From NCBI RefSeq assembly GCF_946221635.1, contig NZ_CAMIHB010000003.1:162218-226217 (forward strand): a stretch of DNA of 64,000 nucleotides, written 5' to 3'. Positions 11,190-22,073 of the stretch are shown piece after piece. The stretch's first letter is position 1. Each line of letters starts with the position of its first letter. The notes under the pieces were generated by a model. It saw nothing but the letters and a program-made list of their open reading frames with translations. It was not told the origin of the DNA and did not search any database. Both the position numbers and the translations under genes were made by a program. Source of the DNA: an uncultured Rhodoferax sp. (GTDB taxonomy: Bacteria > Pseudomonadota > Gammaproteobacteria > Burkholderiales > Burkholderiaceae_C).

Positions 11190-12323
11190 TTATTCGGGGC
11201 GGAATGCAAAAACACCGCCTTTTTGGGTCACGGCAATCAGCGTTCTACCCGCCAATAAGGGGGCGCCCACAATGGCACTGCCGTCGGTTGCAGCCCGGTC
11301 CATCAAAGCCCCATCGGTACGGGACAGGAAATGCAACAGCCCCGTCTGGTCACCCACTACCAAATTCTGCCCCAAGGCCACCGGTGTACTCAAACCACGC
11401 CACTGCAAAGCGGCAGAACTCCAGAGTCGCTCACCTGACTGGCGATTCCAAGCAATCAACTGACCGTCGGCCTCTGCACCAAACACATATTCCGCGTCGC
11501 CGCCCAATCCGGCAGAACCGGTGGCGGGCTTGCTCCAGAGCAGCGCACCCTTGAGCGCATCCACACAAGCCACTGTCGACCGGAACGCGCGAACGCAGAC
11601 ATTGCCTTGTACCCGACTTGCGCCAGCGACCAGATCTACCAGGCGCTCTATCTCATTGGTTCCACGGCTGACAGCCACCGGAATCTCCCAGCGAGAAATG
11701 CCATTGGAGGGGTTCAGCCCCAACAAGCGGCCTCCTACCCCGACTACCAAGGTATCACCCACCGCAATCAGTACGCCTGCCTGCCCCAAGACCAGCGGAT
11801 CTGTGGCGCGCTGCAATTGCCACAGCCGTTGTCCGTTACCTGCATCAAAGGCTGTGACCGTGCGATCGGCGGACAACGTGAATACGCGAGCCCCCGCGAC
11901 CAAGGGCGTCGTCAACCCCAGGGCCCCCAGGCGCTGCTTCCACAGCACCTTGCCAGCGACCATGGCCACCAAATCCCCCGATTCGGTCAGGACAGCAGCG
12001 GTCTGTCCGTCACTTCCGACACCGGAAATCGCTGGACTACCCACATTCACCTGCCAGGATGGCTGTCCATTGTCGGCCTGCAAAGCCGTCACTACACCGC
12101 TGGAAGATGCCAACAGCACCTGCTGGCCCACGATGCGGGGAGCCGCAAAGGCTTCCACGGGCCCCACTTGAGCGGTCCAGACACTCTTAACGCCAATCAA
12201 GCCGATGTTGCTACCCAGCTCCTTGGGAACCGGCTTGCTCGGACCGGAACAGGCGGCCAAAACCGCAAGGAGCAGCAGGCACAACGGGCGCAGCCACAGA
12301 GGGCGAAGCACGGAACCCACCAT
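11190..12323 (-). CDS. bamB: Outer-membrane assembly lipoprotein BamB
   Basis: A 377-residue lipoprotein. The lipobox LAAC places the lipidated cysteine at residue 25, after a hydrophobic signal (LCLLLLAVLAA). The rest is an eight-bladed PQQ-type beta-propeller, with repeated blades such as GQPSWQVNVGSPAI, NGQRLWQLQRATDP and SGERLWSSAALQW. BamB is an accessory subunit of the BAM complex that inserts outer-membrane barrels. It starts 2 bases after the stop of the yfgM-like gene. Another BAM subunit, bamD, is encoded at 22.1 kb. Confidence 0.95.
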   Translation of the reverse strand: MVGSVLRPLWLRPLCLLLLAVLAACSGPSKPVPKELGSNIGLIGVKSVWTAQVGPVEAFAAPRIVGQQVLLASSSGVVTALQADNGQPSWQVNVGSPAISGVGSDGQTAAVLTESGDLVAMVAGKVLWKQRLGALGLTTPLVAGARVFTLSADRTVTAFDAGNGQRLWQLQRATDPLVLGQAGVLIAVGDTLVVGVGGRLLGLNPSNGISRWEIPVAVSRGTNEIERLVDLVAGASRVQGNVCVRAFRSTVACVDALKGALLWSKPATGSAGLGGDAEYVFGAEADGQLIAWNRQSGERLWSSAALQWRGLSTPVALGQNLVVGDQTGLLHFLSRTDGALMDRAATDGSAIVGAPLLAGRTLIAVTQKGGVFAFRPE

Positions 12324-12325
12324 GA

Positions 12326-12979
12326 TCAGTTGCTTGCCGTCTCGGATGCACCCAAGGCACCCAGCTTCACGGACACGAGCCTACGGTACTCGGCACGCGT
12401 GTCCAATCCAGCCCATGCCTTCTGGTATTCGGCAACCGCTTCCGGACTCTTGCCCTGGGCCAGAAGCATGTCCCCTTTTTTGTCCGCAACCAAAGCGGCA
12501 AAAGACGCGGGATACGCCTCGCCCAGCAGTTTGGAGGCCTGCGCAAATTCCTTGGATTCGATATAAATCCCCGCCAGTCGCAACTTTGCGATGGCCGCAT
12601 AAGCCGCATCGGCATTGGAGCCAGCCACCCATGCCAAGGAAGACTTGGCAACTTCGGGTTTCTGGCCTTGGTACGCCAGCTTTGCCAGCGAGAGGCCCGC
12701 CTGCTGTGTGTATACGGTGGAAGCGAAACGATCTTTCATTTCTCCAAACACCCGCTCCGCCAAGGCCAGATCGCCACTGCGCAAAACGCGGTCCACCTCG
12801 TCAAACATGACAGAGGCTTGAGAGGCTGTACGTTTCTGCCAGTATTGGTAACCTGTCCAAGCCGCAAAAGCACCTGCAACCACGATGACCAATCCTGTGA
12901 TCAGGTTGCCATACTGTTTCCAGAAATGCTTCAGTTGATCAAGCTGCTCTTGTTCTTCAAGGTCGAAATGATTTGCCAT
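12326..12979 (-). CDS. YfgM-like membrane-anchored TPR protein
   Basis: A 217-residue protein with a cytoplasmic N-terminus (MANHFDLEEQEQLDQLKHFW), one membrane helix (about residues 25-43) and a periplasmic TPR-like region of alternating short helices. YfgM proteins associate with the SecYEG translocon and the periplasmic chaperone network in E. coli. Its place between hisS and bamB is the same as in E. coli. The start ATG lies 12 bases after the hisS stop. Confidence 0.88.
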   Translation of the reverse strand: MANHFDLEEQEQLDQLKHFWKQYGNLITGLVIVVAGAFAAWTGYQYWQKRTASQASVMFDEVDRVLRSGDLALAERVFGEMKDRFASTVYTQQAGLSLAKLAYQGQKPEVAKSSLAWVAGSNADAAYAAIAKLRLAGIYIESKEFAQASKLLGEAYPASFAALVADKKGDMLLAQGKSPEAVAEYQKAWAGLDTRAEYRRLVSVKLGALGASETASN

Positions 12980-12991
12980 AACTGTCTCTGA

Positions 12992-14317
12992 TTAGGTGGC
13001 GGATTGTAGGTCTTTGGCCCATTGCCCCAAGGCCTCCAATTCCAGGCCCTGTTGAGCTTGGGAGGCATCACGCAAGTTCTTGATGCTGACTTGGCCCCGG
13101 GCCAATTCATCGCTACCGAACACCAGGGCATAGCGGGCACCCGAAGCATCTGCCTTCTTGAACTGGGATTTGAGGCTGGACATGCCTTCCGGACCAGATG
13201 CATGCATCTGGACTGACACACCTGCGGAGCGCAAGGGCTGCAGCGCAGCCATGATACGGGGGAAATCCTTGCTGTCGCCCACGATGGCATAGGCGTCCAA
13301 TGGAGCAACAGGCAGCGCGGCACCCGACTCCTTGAGCAACTCCAGCACACGCTCCACGCCCAAAGCCCAGCCCACGGCAGGCGTCGGCTTGCCACCAATT
13401 TGCACAATCAGGTCGTCGTAACGCCCCCCTGCACAAACAGTCCCCTGAGAGCCCAGGCGGTCGGTGACGAACTCAAACACCGTCAGGTTGTAATAGTCCA
13501 AGCCGCGCACCAGACGCGGGTTGATGCTGTAGGCAATATCGTTGGCATCGAGAATCGCCTTGAGGCCCTCGAAGTGAGCCAGTGATTCGGCGCCCAAGAA
13601 ATCTAGCAGGCGTGGGGCGCCGGCCACTATGGACTGCATGGTCGGGTTCTTGGTGTCCAGAATGCGCAGCGGGTTGCTATGCAGACGGCGCTTTGCATCT
13701 TCGTCGAGCAGATCAGCATGCCGCTCGAAATAAGCAATGAGTTGCGCGCGGTGCAAAGCACGCTCGGCGGGCTGTCCCAAGCTGTTCAGTTCCAGGCGCA
13801 CATCGGTCAGGCCAATGGCTTTCCAAAGCGCAGAGGCCAGCAGGATCACCTCGGCATCGGTGTCGGGGCCGGCGAAGCCCAGCGCTTCGACGCCGACCTG
13901 GTGGAACTGACGGTAGCGTCCGCGCTGCGGTTTCTCGCGGCGGAACATGGGGCCCATGTAAAACAGGCGCTTGCCGCCATCGTAGAGCAGATTGCTCTCG
14001 ATCACGGCGCGCACCACGGCAGCCGTGCCTTCGGGACGCATGCTCAGGTGCTCTGCCTGCCCATGCTTGTCGGATCGGTCTTCGAAGGAGTACATCTCCT
14101 TCTCGACGATATCCGTCACCTCACCAATACCGCGCACAAACAACGCAGTGTGTTCCAGGATAGGAGTGCGGATGTTGCGATAGGCATAACGCACCATCAG
14201 CTCACGCACCGTGGACTCCAGGGACTCCCAACGCGCCGACTCCGGCGGCAGGATGTCGTTCATGCCTTTGACGGCAGACAGCTTTTCCGCCTTGCGCGGG
14301 GCAATATTTTCAACCAT
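12992..14317 (-). CDS. hisS: Histidyl-tRNA synthetase
   Basis: A 441-residue class II aminoacyl-tRNA synthetase. It has motif 1 (residues near [13 protein letters not shown]), motif 2 ([20 protein letters not shown]), the HisA motif [16 protein letters not shown], motif 3 in [13 protein letters not shown]...VGWALGVER, and a C-terminal anticodon-binding domain. It charges tRNA-His. Full length and intact, distinct from the shorter HisZ paralogue at 4.6 kb. It lies 8 bases upstream of no gap to ispG on the minus strand, in the conserved rodZ-ispG-hisS order. Confidence 0.97.
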   Translation of the reverse strand: MVENIAPRKAEKLSAVKGMNDILPPESARWESLESTVRELMVRYAYRNIRTPILEHTALFVRGIGEVTDIVEKEMYSFEDRSDKHGQAEHLSMRPEGTAAVVRAVIESNLLYDGGKRLFYMGPMFRREKPQRGRYRQFHQVGVEALGFAGPDTDAEVILLASALWKAIGLTDVRLELNSLGQPAERALHRAQLIAYFERHADLLDEDAKRRLHSNPLRILDTKNPTMQSIVAGAPRLLDFLGAESLAHFEGLKAILDANDIAYSINPRLVRGLDYYNLTVFEFVTDRLGSQGTVCAGGRYDDLIVQIGGKPTPAVGWALGVERVLELLKESGAALPVAPLDAYAIVGDSKDFPRIMAALQPLRSAGVSVQMHASGPEGMSSLKSQFKKADASGARYALVFGSDELARGQVSIKNLRDASQAQQGLELEALGQWAKDLQSAT

Positions 14318-14325
14318 GCAATCTC

Positions 14326-15600
14326 TTAAGAGGAAGTTGTCTCGGTCTGGGCGCCGAAACGCTGCCGAATATAGTTCTCGACCACAGTCTGAAATTCTGC
14401 GGCAATGCCATCACCGCGCAGGGTCATGCGCTTTTCGCCATCGATGAACACCGGCGCAGCAGGCGCCTCACCGGTACCGGGCAGGCTGATGCCGATGTCG
14501 GCATGCTTGCTCTCACCGGGCCCGTTAACAATGCAGCCCATGACGGCGACCTTGAGGTTTTCCACGCCCGGATATGCCGCTCGCCAGACCGGCATCTGCT
14601 CGCGCAAGAAATCATCGATCTGCTTGGTTAACTCTTGGAAGGTAGTGCTGGTGGTGCGGCCGCAACCCGGGCATGCCGTCACGCTGGGCACAAACTTGCG
14701 CAGCCCCAAGGACTGCAAAATCTCGGAGGCTACAACCACCTCCTGGGTGCGGGCCTCGCCAGGAGCCGGAGTGAGTGACACACGCACCGTGTCGCCGATG
14801 CCATCCTGCAAAAGCACAGCGAGTGCGGCTGCGGATGCTACCGTCCCTTTGGTTCCCATGCCCGCCTCAGTCAACCCCAGGTGCAAGGCATAGCGCGAAC
14901 GTTCCGCCAAGGCCCGGTAAACCGCAATCAAATCCTGCACCCCACTCACCTTGCAGGACAGGATGATTTGCTCCGCTGGCAACCCCACTTCCTGCGCCAT
15001 TTGTGCGGACTCCAGTGCGGACGCAATCAACGCCTCGTACATGACCTGTTTTGCGTCCCACGGTACGGGACGGCGGCTGTTTTCATCCATCAGACGCGCC
15101 AGCAACTCCTGATCCAGGCTACCCCAATTGACACCGATGCGCACGGCCTTGTCCCAACGCACTGCGGCTTCCACCATCTGGGCAAATTGCCGGTCACGCT
15201 TGTCACCTTTGCCCACGTTGCCAGGATTGATCCGGTACTTGGAAAGCGCCTGTGCACAGTCTGGAAATTCACTCAGCAAACGATGGCCGTTGTAGTGAAA
15301 GTCGCCAACCAACGGCACATCAATCCCCATGCGATCCAACTGCTCGCGAATATAGGGAACTGCTTGCGCCGCCTCCGGGGTATTCACTGTGATGCGCACC
15401 ATTTCGGATCCAGCCAAGGCCAGCTCCTTCACCTGGATCGCCGTGCCAATCGCATCCACCGTATCGGTATTGGTCATGGATTGGATGCGTACGGGCGCAC
15501 CACCGCCAATGGTCACGGTTTTACCGCCCCAGACCACACGCGCTTGCAAAGAATCCCGCTGTTGCGGAACCACAATGGGAATTGGAGAGCCGCTCAACAC
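14326..15600 (-). CDS. ispG: 4-hydroxy-3-methylbut-2-enyl diphosphate synthase (IspG/GcpE)
   Basis: A 424-residue iron-sulfur enzyme of the MEP isoprenoid pathway, converting the cyclodiphosphate MEcPP to HMBPP. The [4Fe-4S] ligands C310 and C313 (ACPGCGR) and C356 ([10 protein letters not shown]) are all present. The SMTNTDT N-terminal TIM-barrel start is typical. The start is GTG and directly abuts the rodZ stop, which implies translational coupling; a TTG follows as the next codon. The loop around residues 250-300 is of the gammaproteobacterial short-form type. Confidence 0.96.
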   Translation of the reverse strand: MLSGSPIPIVVPQQRDSLQARVVWGGKTVTIGGGAPVRIQSMTNTDTVDAIGTAIQVKELALAGSEMVRITVNTPEAAQAVPYIREQLDRMGIDVPLVGDFHYNGHRLLSEFPDCAQALSKYRINPGNVGKGDKRDRQFAQMVEAAVRWDKAVRIGVNWGSLDQELLARLMDENSRRPVPWDAKQVMYEALIASALESAQMAQEVGLPAEQIILSCKVSGVQDLIAVYRALAERSRYALHLGLTEAGMGTKGTVASAAALAVLLQDGIGDTVRVSLTPAPGEARTQEVVVASEILQSLGLRKFVPSVTACPGCGRTTSTTFQELTKQIDDFLREQMPVWRAAYPGVENLKVAVMGCIVNGPGESKHADIGISLPGTGEAPAAPVFIDGEKRMTLRGDGIAAEFQTVVENYIRQRFGAQTETTSS

Positions 15601-16542
15601 TTACTTCACCTCAAATCGGGCCACATTGTCTTTGGCGATAGGGGACAGATTGAAGGGCTTGCCCTTGATCTCCACCTCGGTGACATCCGCACGCCCCACC
15701 ACGACTGACAGAGGTAAAGCGCCGGAGGTTCCTACCGCCTCGCCTTCGGCGAGGTTGCGACGCATCAGGACCGCACCTTTCGCATCCGTGACCTCCACCC
15801 AGGAGGAACCCTTCACCCGAAACAAAACCTGCTGACCACCCGCTGGCGGAGCTGTGACTGCGGAGGCAGCTTTTGTATCCGGCGCAACACCCACGGCCGC
15901 ACTGGTGACTGGCACAGCTGCCGACGCAGCGACAAGAGCAGGCATAGGCACGGGCACGGGCACTACCGTAGCGGGTGCAACAGGTTCTGCCACAACAGGC
16001 GTAGCTTGCAAAACTTCCGTAGGCTGGCTTTGCACCACGGGCAAGGCCTGCTCCGCCTCCTGGGTCGCAACGTCTTCAGTCGGGGCTTTCTGAGGCAAAC
16101 CCGGGAAGAAGAGCACGGCCAAGGCCGCCAGCAACAACAAGACAACAACCAAGAACACGGGCTGCTTGAAGACGGAGGGCAGGGACAGATTCCGCTTCTC
16201 CCCTGCAGCATGGAAGGGAGCATTGATCCCGTGTTCTGGCGTACTCAGACGCGGCACATCCTGATGTGGCAGGCGTGACAAAACGGGAGCTGGATCAATC
16301 TTCAGATTGCGGCACACACTGGACGCCAAGGCACGAACAAAAACGGCATCAGGCAGCAAATCAAAGCGATCCGCCTCAAGCGCCTCAAGCTTCTTGACCG
16401 GCACTTTCATGGCCACTGCAAGCGCAGCCACATGCAACCCCGCGGCTTCGCGAGCTGCGCGCAACAGCTCGCCAGCGGATGCGGGAGCCGGGGTAGCGCT
16501 ACCTGCGCCCTCGGGCGCTTGCGTCAAGGGATCCTCACTCAT
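15601..16542 (-). CDS. RodZ-like helix-turn-helix membrane protein
   Basis: A 313-residue protein. An N-terminal HTH_25 domain (about residues 22-90: GELLRAAREAAGLHVAALAV) is followed by one membrane helix (about 143-165), a long Ala/Pro/Val-rich periplasmic linker, and a C-terminal DUF4115 beta domain (VLFRVKGSSWVEVTDAKGAV). RodZ links MreB filaments to the cell-wall elongation machinery. The start ATG overlaps the pilW stop by 8 bases. The order pilW-rodZ-ispG-hisS is conserved in betaproteobacteria. Confidence 0.85.
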   Translation of the reverse strand: MSEDPLTQAPEGAGSATPAPASAGELLRAAREAAGLHVAALAVAMKVPVKKLEALEADRFDLLPDAVFVRALASSVCRNLKIDPAPVLSRLPHQDVPRLSTPEHGINAPFHAAGEKRNLSLPSVFKQPVFLVVVLLLLAALAVLFFPGLPQKAPTEDVATQEAEQALPVVQSQPTEVLQATPVVAEPVAPATVVPVPVPMPALVAASAAVPVTSAAVGVAPDTKAASAVTAPPAGGQQVLFRVKGSSWVEVTDAKGAVLMRRNLAEGEAVGTSGALPLSVVVGRADVTEVEIKGKPFNLSPIAKDNVARFEVK

Positions 16543-17353
16543 CAAAAGCCCCACGATCAAACAATGCCAACTCCTTGGACTCAGAGAAACGCTTGCGCAG
16601 TTGCGCGGCCAGTTGGGCAACGGCATCGCGATTGCCCAGGCGACGTTCCACCTTGATGCCCAGCCACAAGGACTCCGCGTTAGCCAAATCACCGTTATTG
16701 ATACGGCGGATGTAGAACTGTGAGCGGATCGACTCCCCGCGCTGGAACAGCAACAGGGCAAGGTTGTAGCCCGTCACGGGATTGGAAGGATCCAGTTCGT
16801 AGGAGCGCTGCAAACTGGACTCCGCCTCCATGCGTTGCCCTGCTTTGACCTGGCACAGGCCCATGGCCATCCAGGACTTGGCCTTGTCCATGTACCCCGG
16901 CTCACCAATCGCACTCATGAAGAAGCGATTGGCCTCCACCATGCGTCCGTTCTGACATAGCAGCCAACCCAAGTTGTGCTGGACTGCCGAGGCCTGAGGG
17001 GTGATCTGCAACGCCCTGCGAAAACTCTCTTCCGCCAGGGCAACGTCGTTGAGACGCATATAGATGAGACCCCGCAGATTGTGCGCCTCAGCCAGAGTCG
17101 GGTCGGCTGCAATCGACTGCTTGAGTTCATCCAGTGCGATCGTTGTCTGGCCATTGTTGTAGTACCCCACCGCCAGTTCCAATCGAATCCGCGCACGCTT
17201 GCGGGCCACCGACTCATCGGACTCGGTCACGATGTCGGCGCCAGCAGGAGTGGCCGCCGGGCCTGAAGCACAGCCCACCAAGACGACAGCCAAGGCGGCC
17301 AACGCGAACCATTGCAGGCGCAAAGAACGCGCAAAAGACAAGAAATCAGGCAT
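16535..17353 (-). CDS. pilW: Type IV pilus biogenesis/stability lipoprotein PilW (PilF)
   Basis: A 272-residue lipoprotein with lipidated cysteine at residue 28 (LVGCASG) and at least five TPR units, including [20 protein letters not shown] and [20 protein letters not shown]. PilW/PilF is the pilotin that assembles the PilQ secretin in the outer membrane. The start overlaps the rlmN stop by 8 bases, so the gene is translationally coupled. No other pilus gene is in the window. Confidence 0.9.
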   Translation of the reverse strand: MPDFLSFARSLRLQWFALAALAVVLVGCASGPAATPAGADIVTESDESVARKRARIRLELAVGYYNNGQTTIALDELKQSIAADPTLAEAHNLRGLIYMRLNDVALAEESFRRALQITPQASAVQHNLGWLLCQNGRMVEANRFFMSAIGEPGYMDKAKSWMAMGLCQVKAGQRMEAESSLQRSYELDPSNPVTGYNLALLLFQRGESIRSQFYIRRINNGDLANAESLWLGIKVERRLGNRDAVAQLAAQLRKRFSESKELALFDRGAFDE

Positions 17354-18506
17354 CAATTCCCTTTGTCTGCTCGGCATGAGCAATGTCCACGACGGGTTGG
17401 AGCATAACGGTTCGCTGCTTGGACATGCGCTTGGCGACATCAGTTCTGTCCTTGACGTCACCGGCCAGTTGGCCACAGGCCGCGTCAATATCGTCACCGC
17501 GGGTCTTGCGCACCGTGGTGATGATGCCCGCGTCGCTGAGGATTTTGGCAAAGGCCTGGACCTGCGCCGCATTCGAGCGCTTAAGCCCTGAGGCAGGAAA
17601 GGGATTGAAGGGAATCAGGTTGAACTTGCACGACACCGGCTCGCCCTGGGCCGGGCGCACGAGCGCAATGAGCTCGCGCGCATGGGCCGCGCTGTCGTTC
17701 ACACCGTCCAGCATGCAGTACTCGAAGGTGATGAAGTCGCGCGGCGCAAACGCCAAGTAGCGGCGGCAAGCGTCGAGCAGTTCGACCAACGGGTACTTGC
17801 GATTCAGCGGCACCAAGTTGTCGCGCAGCGCGTCATTCGGCGCGTGCAGGGAAACAGCCAAGGCTACGGGGCAGTCGGCGCCCAGGCGGTCCATCATGGG
17901 CACCACACCCGATGTGGAGACGGTCACGCGGCGGCGCGAGAGGCCATAGGCATTGTCATTGAGCGTGACCTGCAAGGCTGGCACCAAGGCGTTGTAGTTC
18001 TGCAGCGGCTCACCCATGCCCATCATCACCACATTGGAAATGACGCGCTCGCTGCGGCTCAGGTGCTTGCGCAGGAAATGCTCGGCAAACCACAGCTGGG
18101 CAATGATTTCGCCAGTGGTGAGGTTACGGCTGAAGCCCTGGTGGCCGGTGGAGCAGAAACGGCAGCCCACAGCACAGCCCGCCTGCGAGGAGATGCACAA
18201 CGTCCCACGATCGTCTTCGGGGATGAACACGGCTTCCACCGCATTGCCCTCGCCCACATCAAACAGCCATTTGATGGTGCCATCACCCGAGATATGCTGG
18301 GTGATGACCGGCAGGGCCTTCATGGTCGCGCAAGTCTTGAGCTTTTCGCGCAAGGACTTGGCGAGGTCGCTCATGTCGTCAAAGGACGTGGCGCCTCTCT
18401 GGTGAATCCAGCGAAACAGCTGGGTGGCTCGGAAACGTTTCTCTCCGAGCCGTTCGCAGAACGCGGCCAATCCCTCAAGATCGAATTCAAGAAGATTGGC
18501 CGTCAT
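17346..18506 (-). CDS. rlmN: Dual-specificity rRNA/tRNA methyltransferase RlmN
   Basis: A 386-residue radical-SAM enzyme that methylates C2 of A2503 in 23S rRNA and A37 in some tRNAs. The iron-sulfur triad is C111, C115 and C118 ([13 protein letters not shown]). GMGEPLQNY and the C-terminal segment with catalytic cysteines ([10 protein letters not shown], and [10 protein letters not shown] near the end) are intact. It lies 8 bases downstream of ndk, giving the conserved ndk-rlmN-pilW-rodZ-ispG-hisS run. Confidence 0.96.
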   Translation of the reverse strand: MTANLLEFDLEGLAAFCERLGEKRFRATQLFRWIHQRGATSFDDMSDLAKSLREKLKTCATMKALPVITQHISGDGTIKWLFDVGEGNAVEAVFIPEDDRGTLCISSQAGCAVGCRFCSTGHQGFSRNLTTGEIIAQLWFAEHFLRKHLSRSERVISNVVMMGMGEPLQNYNALVPALQVTLNDNAYGLSRRRVTVSTSGVVPMMDRLGADCPVALAVSLHAPNDALRDNLVPLNRKYPLVELLDACRRYLAFAPRDFITFEYCMLDGVNDSAAHARELIALVRPAQGEPVSCKFNLIPFNPFPASGLKRSNAAQVQAFAKILSDAGIITTVRKTRGDDIDAACGQLAGDVKDRTDVAKRMSKQRTVMLQPVVDIAHAEQTKGIDA

Positions 18507-18514
18507 TGCATGTC

Positions 18515-18940
18515 TTAGCGGGTGTAGACGTTCATGCCAGCGAAGAAGAACGCCACTTCGGCAGCGGCAGTTTCCGCAGCGTCAGAGCCGTGCACGGCGT
18601 TGGCATCAATGCTGTCGGCGAAGTCGGCGCGGATGGTGCCGGGGGCAGCCTTCTTGGGATCGGTAGCACCCATCAGGTCACGGTTCTTCAGGATGGCGTT
18701 CTCACCTTCCAGCACCTGGATCATGACAGGACCGGAAACCATGAAGTCCACCAGATCCTTGAAGAAGGGACGGGCCTTGTGCACAGCATAAAAGGCTTCG
18801 GCCTCACCACGCGACAGATGGGCCAGACGCGCGGCAACCACCTTCAGGCCGGCAGCTTCAAAACGGGCATAGATTTGGCCGATCACGTTCTTGGCAACTG
18901 CGTCGGGCTTGATGATGGAAAGAGTACGTTCGATAGCCAT
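18515..18940 (-). CDS. ndk: Nucleoside diphosphate kinase
   Basis: A 141-residue enzyme that transfers the gamma phosphate between nucleoside triphosphates and diphosphates. It has [13 protein letters not shown] at the N-terminus and the active-site histidine in [15 protein letters not shown] near residue 117. Length and motifs are normal. It appears to head the long minus-strand run through hisS; the 71 bases upstream hold a short 6-bp hairpin (TTTGCC / GGCAAA) and would have to contain its promoter. Confidence 0.97.
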   Translation of the reverse strand: MAIERTLSIIKPDAVAKNVIGQIYARFEAAGLKVVAARLAHLSRGEAEAFYAVHKARPFFKDLVDFMVSGPVMIQVLEGENAILKNRDLMGATDPKKAAPGTIRADFADSIDANAVHGSDAAETAAAEVAFFFAGMNVYTR

Positions 18941-19011
18941 AAGATTCCTGTTTATGAAAGAAAAGAGGTTTGCCCCGCAGAGGCAAAGCTCTGGATTTTA
19001 CACTGGGATTA

Positions 19012-20244
19012 CTACCGATTGCGGCCGCCGCGACGCTGTCCACCTTGACCGCCACCGGAACGGCCGCCGCGGTCCTGGCGCTGGCGCGAGAAGCTATCAG
19101 CACCGATATAGCCCAGCGAGGTCTTCATAGGGTCAGGCTGGCCGCCGGCCTGACCAGAGGATTTGTCCTTGCGTCCACCCTGGGCACGGCCCGCCTGGCC
19201 GCCATTGGCCATCTTGGGATAGGCCGGGCCACGCCCGCCACCGGAGCGCCCCCGACTACCGCCATTTTTGGCCGCAGGCTTGGGCGCACGGCCGCCGACC
19301 TCCCCGTCTTGGCGCGCCGCGCGCGGACCACCAGCGGCCTGCACCAAGGCGCGAATGTCGGCATCATCGAGCTCCATCCAAGCGCCACGCTTGAGCCCGC
19401 GCGGCAGCAGCATGGCCCCATAGCGGATGCGAATCAGGCGGCTCACTGCATGGCCCACGGCCTCCAGCATGCGGCGCACCTCGCGGTTGCGGCCCTCGGA
19501 GATGGTGACGCGGTACCAGCAGTTGGAGCCTTCGCCGCCACCATCCTCAATGGAGCCGAACTGGGCCACGCCGTCGTCGAGCTGCACGCCATCGAGCAGC
19601 GCCTGCTTTTCTTCCTTGCTCAAGGCACCAAGCACGCGAACCGCGTACTCGCGCTCCAGACCGAAGCGCGGGTGCATGAGGTTGTTGGCCAGCTCGCCCG
19701 AGCTGGTGAACAACAGCAGGCCTTCGGTATTCAGGTCCAGACGCCCGACCGACTGCCACTTACCCTGCGCCAGCTTGGGCAGCTTGCGGAACACGGTAGG
19801 ACGGTTCTGTGGATCGTCATGGGTCACCACTTCACCCACAGGCTTGTGGTAGGCGATGACGCGCGCCGGCGGCGGGTCAATGCGGTAACGGATGGGCTTG
19901 CCATTGACCTTGATACTGTCGCCAAACTGGATGCGCTGGCCGATGTGGGCCGGCTCGTTGTTGACCGAGATGCGGCCCTCCAGAATCAGTTGCTCCATCT
20001 CCAGACGCGAGCCCATGCCCGATTGAGCCAGCACCTTGTGCAGCTTGGGCGTTTCTGCCTGGGGCAACAACACGCGCTTGGGGACAGCCAGGGTTTCCGA
20101 AGCCTCGTCGGCGTCAAGCTGGCCGGAGACCACATCTTCAAAACTGTAGGCAGCGTTGTCACCACCATCAGTGGGCAAAGGCTGCAGGACTTGCGCAGGG
20201 ACTTCGTCCTCGTCGGTGGGCTGCGCTTCAGGGATTGGGTTCAT
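19012..20244 (-). CDS. rluB: 23S rRNA pseudouridine synthase RluB, with extended tails
   Basis: A 410-residue enzyme that isomerises U2605 in 23S rRNA. An acidic N-terminal extension of about 65 residues precedes the S4 domain ([18 protein letters not shown]). The catalytic Asp is in [16 protein letters not shown] basic Gly/Arg/Lys-rich C-terminal tail of about 90 residues ends in [10 protein letters not shown] and is probably disordered and RNA-binding. Such tails are common in Burkholderiales RluB. The start overlaps the scpB stop by 17 bases. Confidence 0.92.
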   Translation of the reverse strand: MNPIPEAQPTDEDEVPAQVLQPLPTDGGDNAAYSFEDVVSGQLDADEASETLAVPKRVLLPQAETPKLHKVLAQSGMGSRLEMEQLILEGRISVNNEPAHIGQRIQFGDSIKVNGKPIRYRIDPPPARVIAYHKPVGEVVTHDDPQNRPTVFRKLPKLAQGKWQSVGRLDLNTEGLLLFTSSGELANNLMHPRFGLEREYAVRVLGALSKEEKQALLDGVQLDDGVAQFGSIEDGGGEGSNCWYRVTISEGRNREVRRMLEAVGHAVSRLIRIRYGAMLLPRGLKRGAWMELDDADIRALVQAAGGPRAARQDGEVGGRAPKPAAKNGGSRGRSGGGRGPAYPKMANGGQAGRAQGGRKDKSSGQAGGQPDPMKTSLGYIGADSFSRQRQDRGGRSGGGQGGQRRGGRNR

Positions 20245-20908
20245 CAGGGAGACCTATATCAGGTTCAGGGGGAATTTGGGAATCCAGCACCATGCTGAGT
20301 TGGGGGCCGTCTTCAAGTTGCACGGGGGTAGGCAATTGCCCCGCCGCCGGATCTTCGAGCGTCGATGCAAGTTCACCCAAGGCATCGGCGGCATGGGATG
20401 GCTGCTCCAGCAAAGGTAATTGATCGAGCGATTCAAGGCCCAGGTCATCCAGAAACTGCCGCGTCGTGGCGAACAAGGCCGGACGCCCAGGTGCATCCCG
20501 GTGACCAATGACTTCGACCCAGCCACGATCTTCAAGCTGCTTGATGAGCAGGGAGCTGATGGTCACGCCGCGTATGTCTTCCATATCGCCACGCGTCACC
20601 GGCTGGCGGTAGGCAATGATGGCCAGGGTCTCCAGCGTGGCACGCGTGTACTTGGGTGGCTTTTCGGGATGCAGGCGATCGAGGTACTCACGCATTTCGG
20701 GGCGGCTCTGAAAGCGCCAACCAGTAGCCACATTGACAAGTTCCATGCCGCGATCAGCCCAGTCGTTGCGAATGTCCTCCAACAGTTGCTTGAGCGAATC
20801 GGCACCTATGGCTTCCGCAAACAGCTCGCGCATGCTTTTCAACGGCATGGGCTGTTGGGCACACATCAGCGCGGTCTCCAGGACTCGCTTGGCATCGACC
20901 ATGTTCAT
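20228..20908 (-). CDS. scpB: Segregation and condensation protein ScpB
   Basis: A 226-residue protein with two winged-helix domains: [20 protein letters not shown] at the start, and the conserved [27 protein letters not shown] in the middle. ScpB forms a kleisin complex with Smc and ScpA. No scpA is next to it in this window. I chose the ATG giving MNMVDAKRV because the sequence upstream (MRRATLAQ...) is not family-like. It is followed by rluB with overlapping ends. Confidence 0.92.
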   Translation of the reverse strand: MNMVDAKRVLETALMCAQQPMPLKSMRELFAEAIGADSLKQLLEDIRNDWADRGMELVNVATGWRFQSRPEMREYLDRLHPEKPPKYTRATLETLAIIAYRQPVTRGDMEDIRGVTISSLLIKQLEDRGWVEVIGHRDAPGRPALFATTRQFLDDLGLESLDQLPLLEQPSHAADALGELASTLEDPAAGQLPTPVQLEDGPQLSMVLDSQIPPEPDIGLPDEPNP

Positions 20909-21028
20909 AGTCAGGGCGTTTCGAAAAAAGTCACCAGCAAAAGGAGCGATCCATCGGCTGGACCGTCGTCGGCAAACGGGGCTTGTCTGCGCCAGGGTGG
21001 CACGCCGCAAGCGATTGGCTCGGGGCTA

Positions 21029-22072
21029 TCAGGATCCTCCCGGATCTGTCGCCACATTGTAACTGAGCCCCCAGGCTGCCAACAGCCCCATGAAATCGGA
21101 CGGCGGCGGCGCGCCAAACTCCTGCCAGGCCCCGGTGATCGGGTGATGAAAGGCCAGGCGAAATGCGTGCAAGGCCTGTCGCGCCATACCCGGCTCCGGG
21201 CTGCCGCCGTAGAGACTGTCGCCTACGAGGGGATGCCCCAGCGCGGCCATGTGGACACGGATCTGATGGGTACGCCCGGTATGCAACGCGCAGCGCACCC
21301 AGCAGCCCGAAACTGAATTACCCAGCAAAAACACGTCCGTCTTGGCAGGCTTCCCGGGCGACAGCGTGGTATCAACCACCGCCATGCGCAGGCGGTTACG
21401 CGGGTCACGCCCCACGGCGCGGTCCACCGTTTGCTGCGCCGGCCCGCGCCACAGGCCGTGTGCCAATGCCAGATACTGGCGGCTCACCTCGCGCGCCGCA
21501 ATCGCTTTGACCAGCGCATCCATGGCAGCGCGGGTGCGCGCCACCACCATGAGGCCGCTGGTGTCCTTGTCGAGCCGGTGCACGATGCCAGCGCGAGGCA
21601 CCTGGGCGCACAAAGGATCGTGCGCCAGCAGGCCGTTGAGCAGGGTGCCGCTCCAGTTGCCCGGCGCCGGATGCACCACCAGGCCAGCAGGCTTGTTGAT
21701 CACCAGCAGATGGGCATCTTCGTAGACGATGTCCAACGCCATGGCCTGGGGTGCAAAGGCCTGGCTTTGCGGCGTGGGCCGCAACTCCACCGTCAGGAGG
21801 TCACCGGCCTTGACCTTTTGCGCGGGCTTGGCCACCGGTTGACCGTTGAGGCGTACGGCGCCCTTTTCGACGAGTTGCTGCAGATAACTGCGCGAGAACT
21901 CGGTGGCGCCCAGCGCCAGGGCCCGATCCAGACGGCCGCCATGCTGCTCTGGGCTGACGGCAACACTGCGCAGTTCGACATCGGAAGCCCCCTCCAGCGC
22001 ATCGTCCTCCGCCTCAGGCTCCTGGGAGTGCGTCGATATAATTCCGCCGGTCTGATTCAAGAAGGTCCCCAA
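21029..22072 (-). CDS. rluD: 23S rRNA pseudouridine synthase RluD
   Basis: A 347-residue RluA-family enzyme that makes pseudouridines 1911, 1915 and 1917 in helix 69. The S4 domain is at residues 45-100 ([29 protein letters not shown]). The catalytic Asp is in [19 protein letters not shown]. The N-terminus is uncertain: I see no ATG or GTG in frame before the S4 domain, only TTG codons at 22072 and 22060. Its start region overlaps the bamD promoter and lies 1 base from the bamD ATG, in the divergent rluD/bamD arrangement. Confidence 0.93.
   Translation of the reverse strand: MGTFLNQTGGIISTHSQEPEAEDDALEGASDVELRSVAVSPEQHGGRLDRALALGATEFSRSYLQQLVEKGAVRLNGQPVAKPAQKVKAGDLLTVELRPTPQSQAFAPQAMALDIVYEDAHLLVINKPAGLVVHPAPGNWSGTLLNGLLAHDPLCAQVPRAGIVHRLDKDTSGLMVVARTRAAMDALVKAIAAREVSRQYLALAHGLWRGPAQQTVDRAVGRDPRNRLRMAVVDTTLSPGKPAKTDVFLLGNSVSGCWVRCALHTGRTHQIRVHMAALGHPLVGDSLYGGSPEPGMARQALHAFRLAFHHPITGAWQEFGAPPPSDFMGLLAAWGLSYNVATDPGGS
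22037..22042 (+). promoter_or_regulatory. Candidate -10 element of bamD
   Basis: A perfect TATAAT hexamer lies 31 bases upstream of the bamD ATG. It would start transcription near 22049 and leave a short leader containing the ribosome-binding site AAGAAGG. No good -35 is seen at the proper distance. The element sits inside the 5' end of rluD on the other strand. Confidence 0.45.
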
Positions 22073-22073
22073 G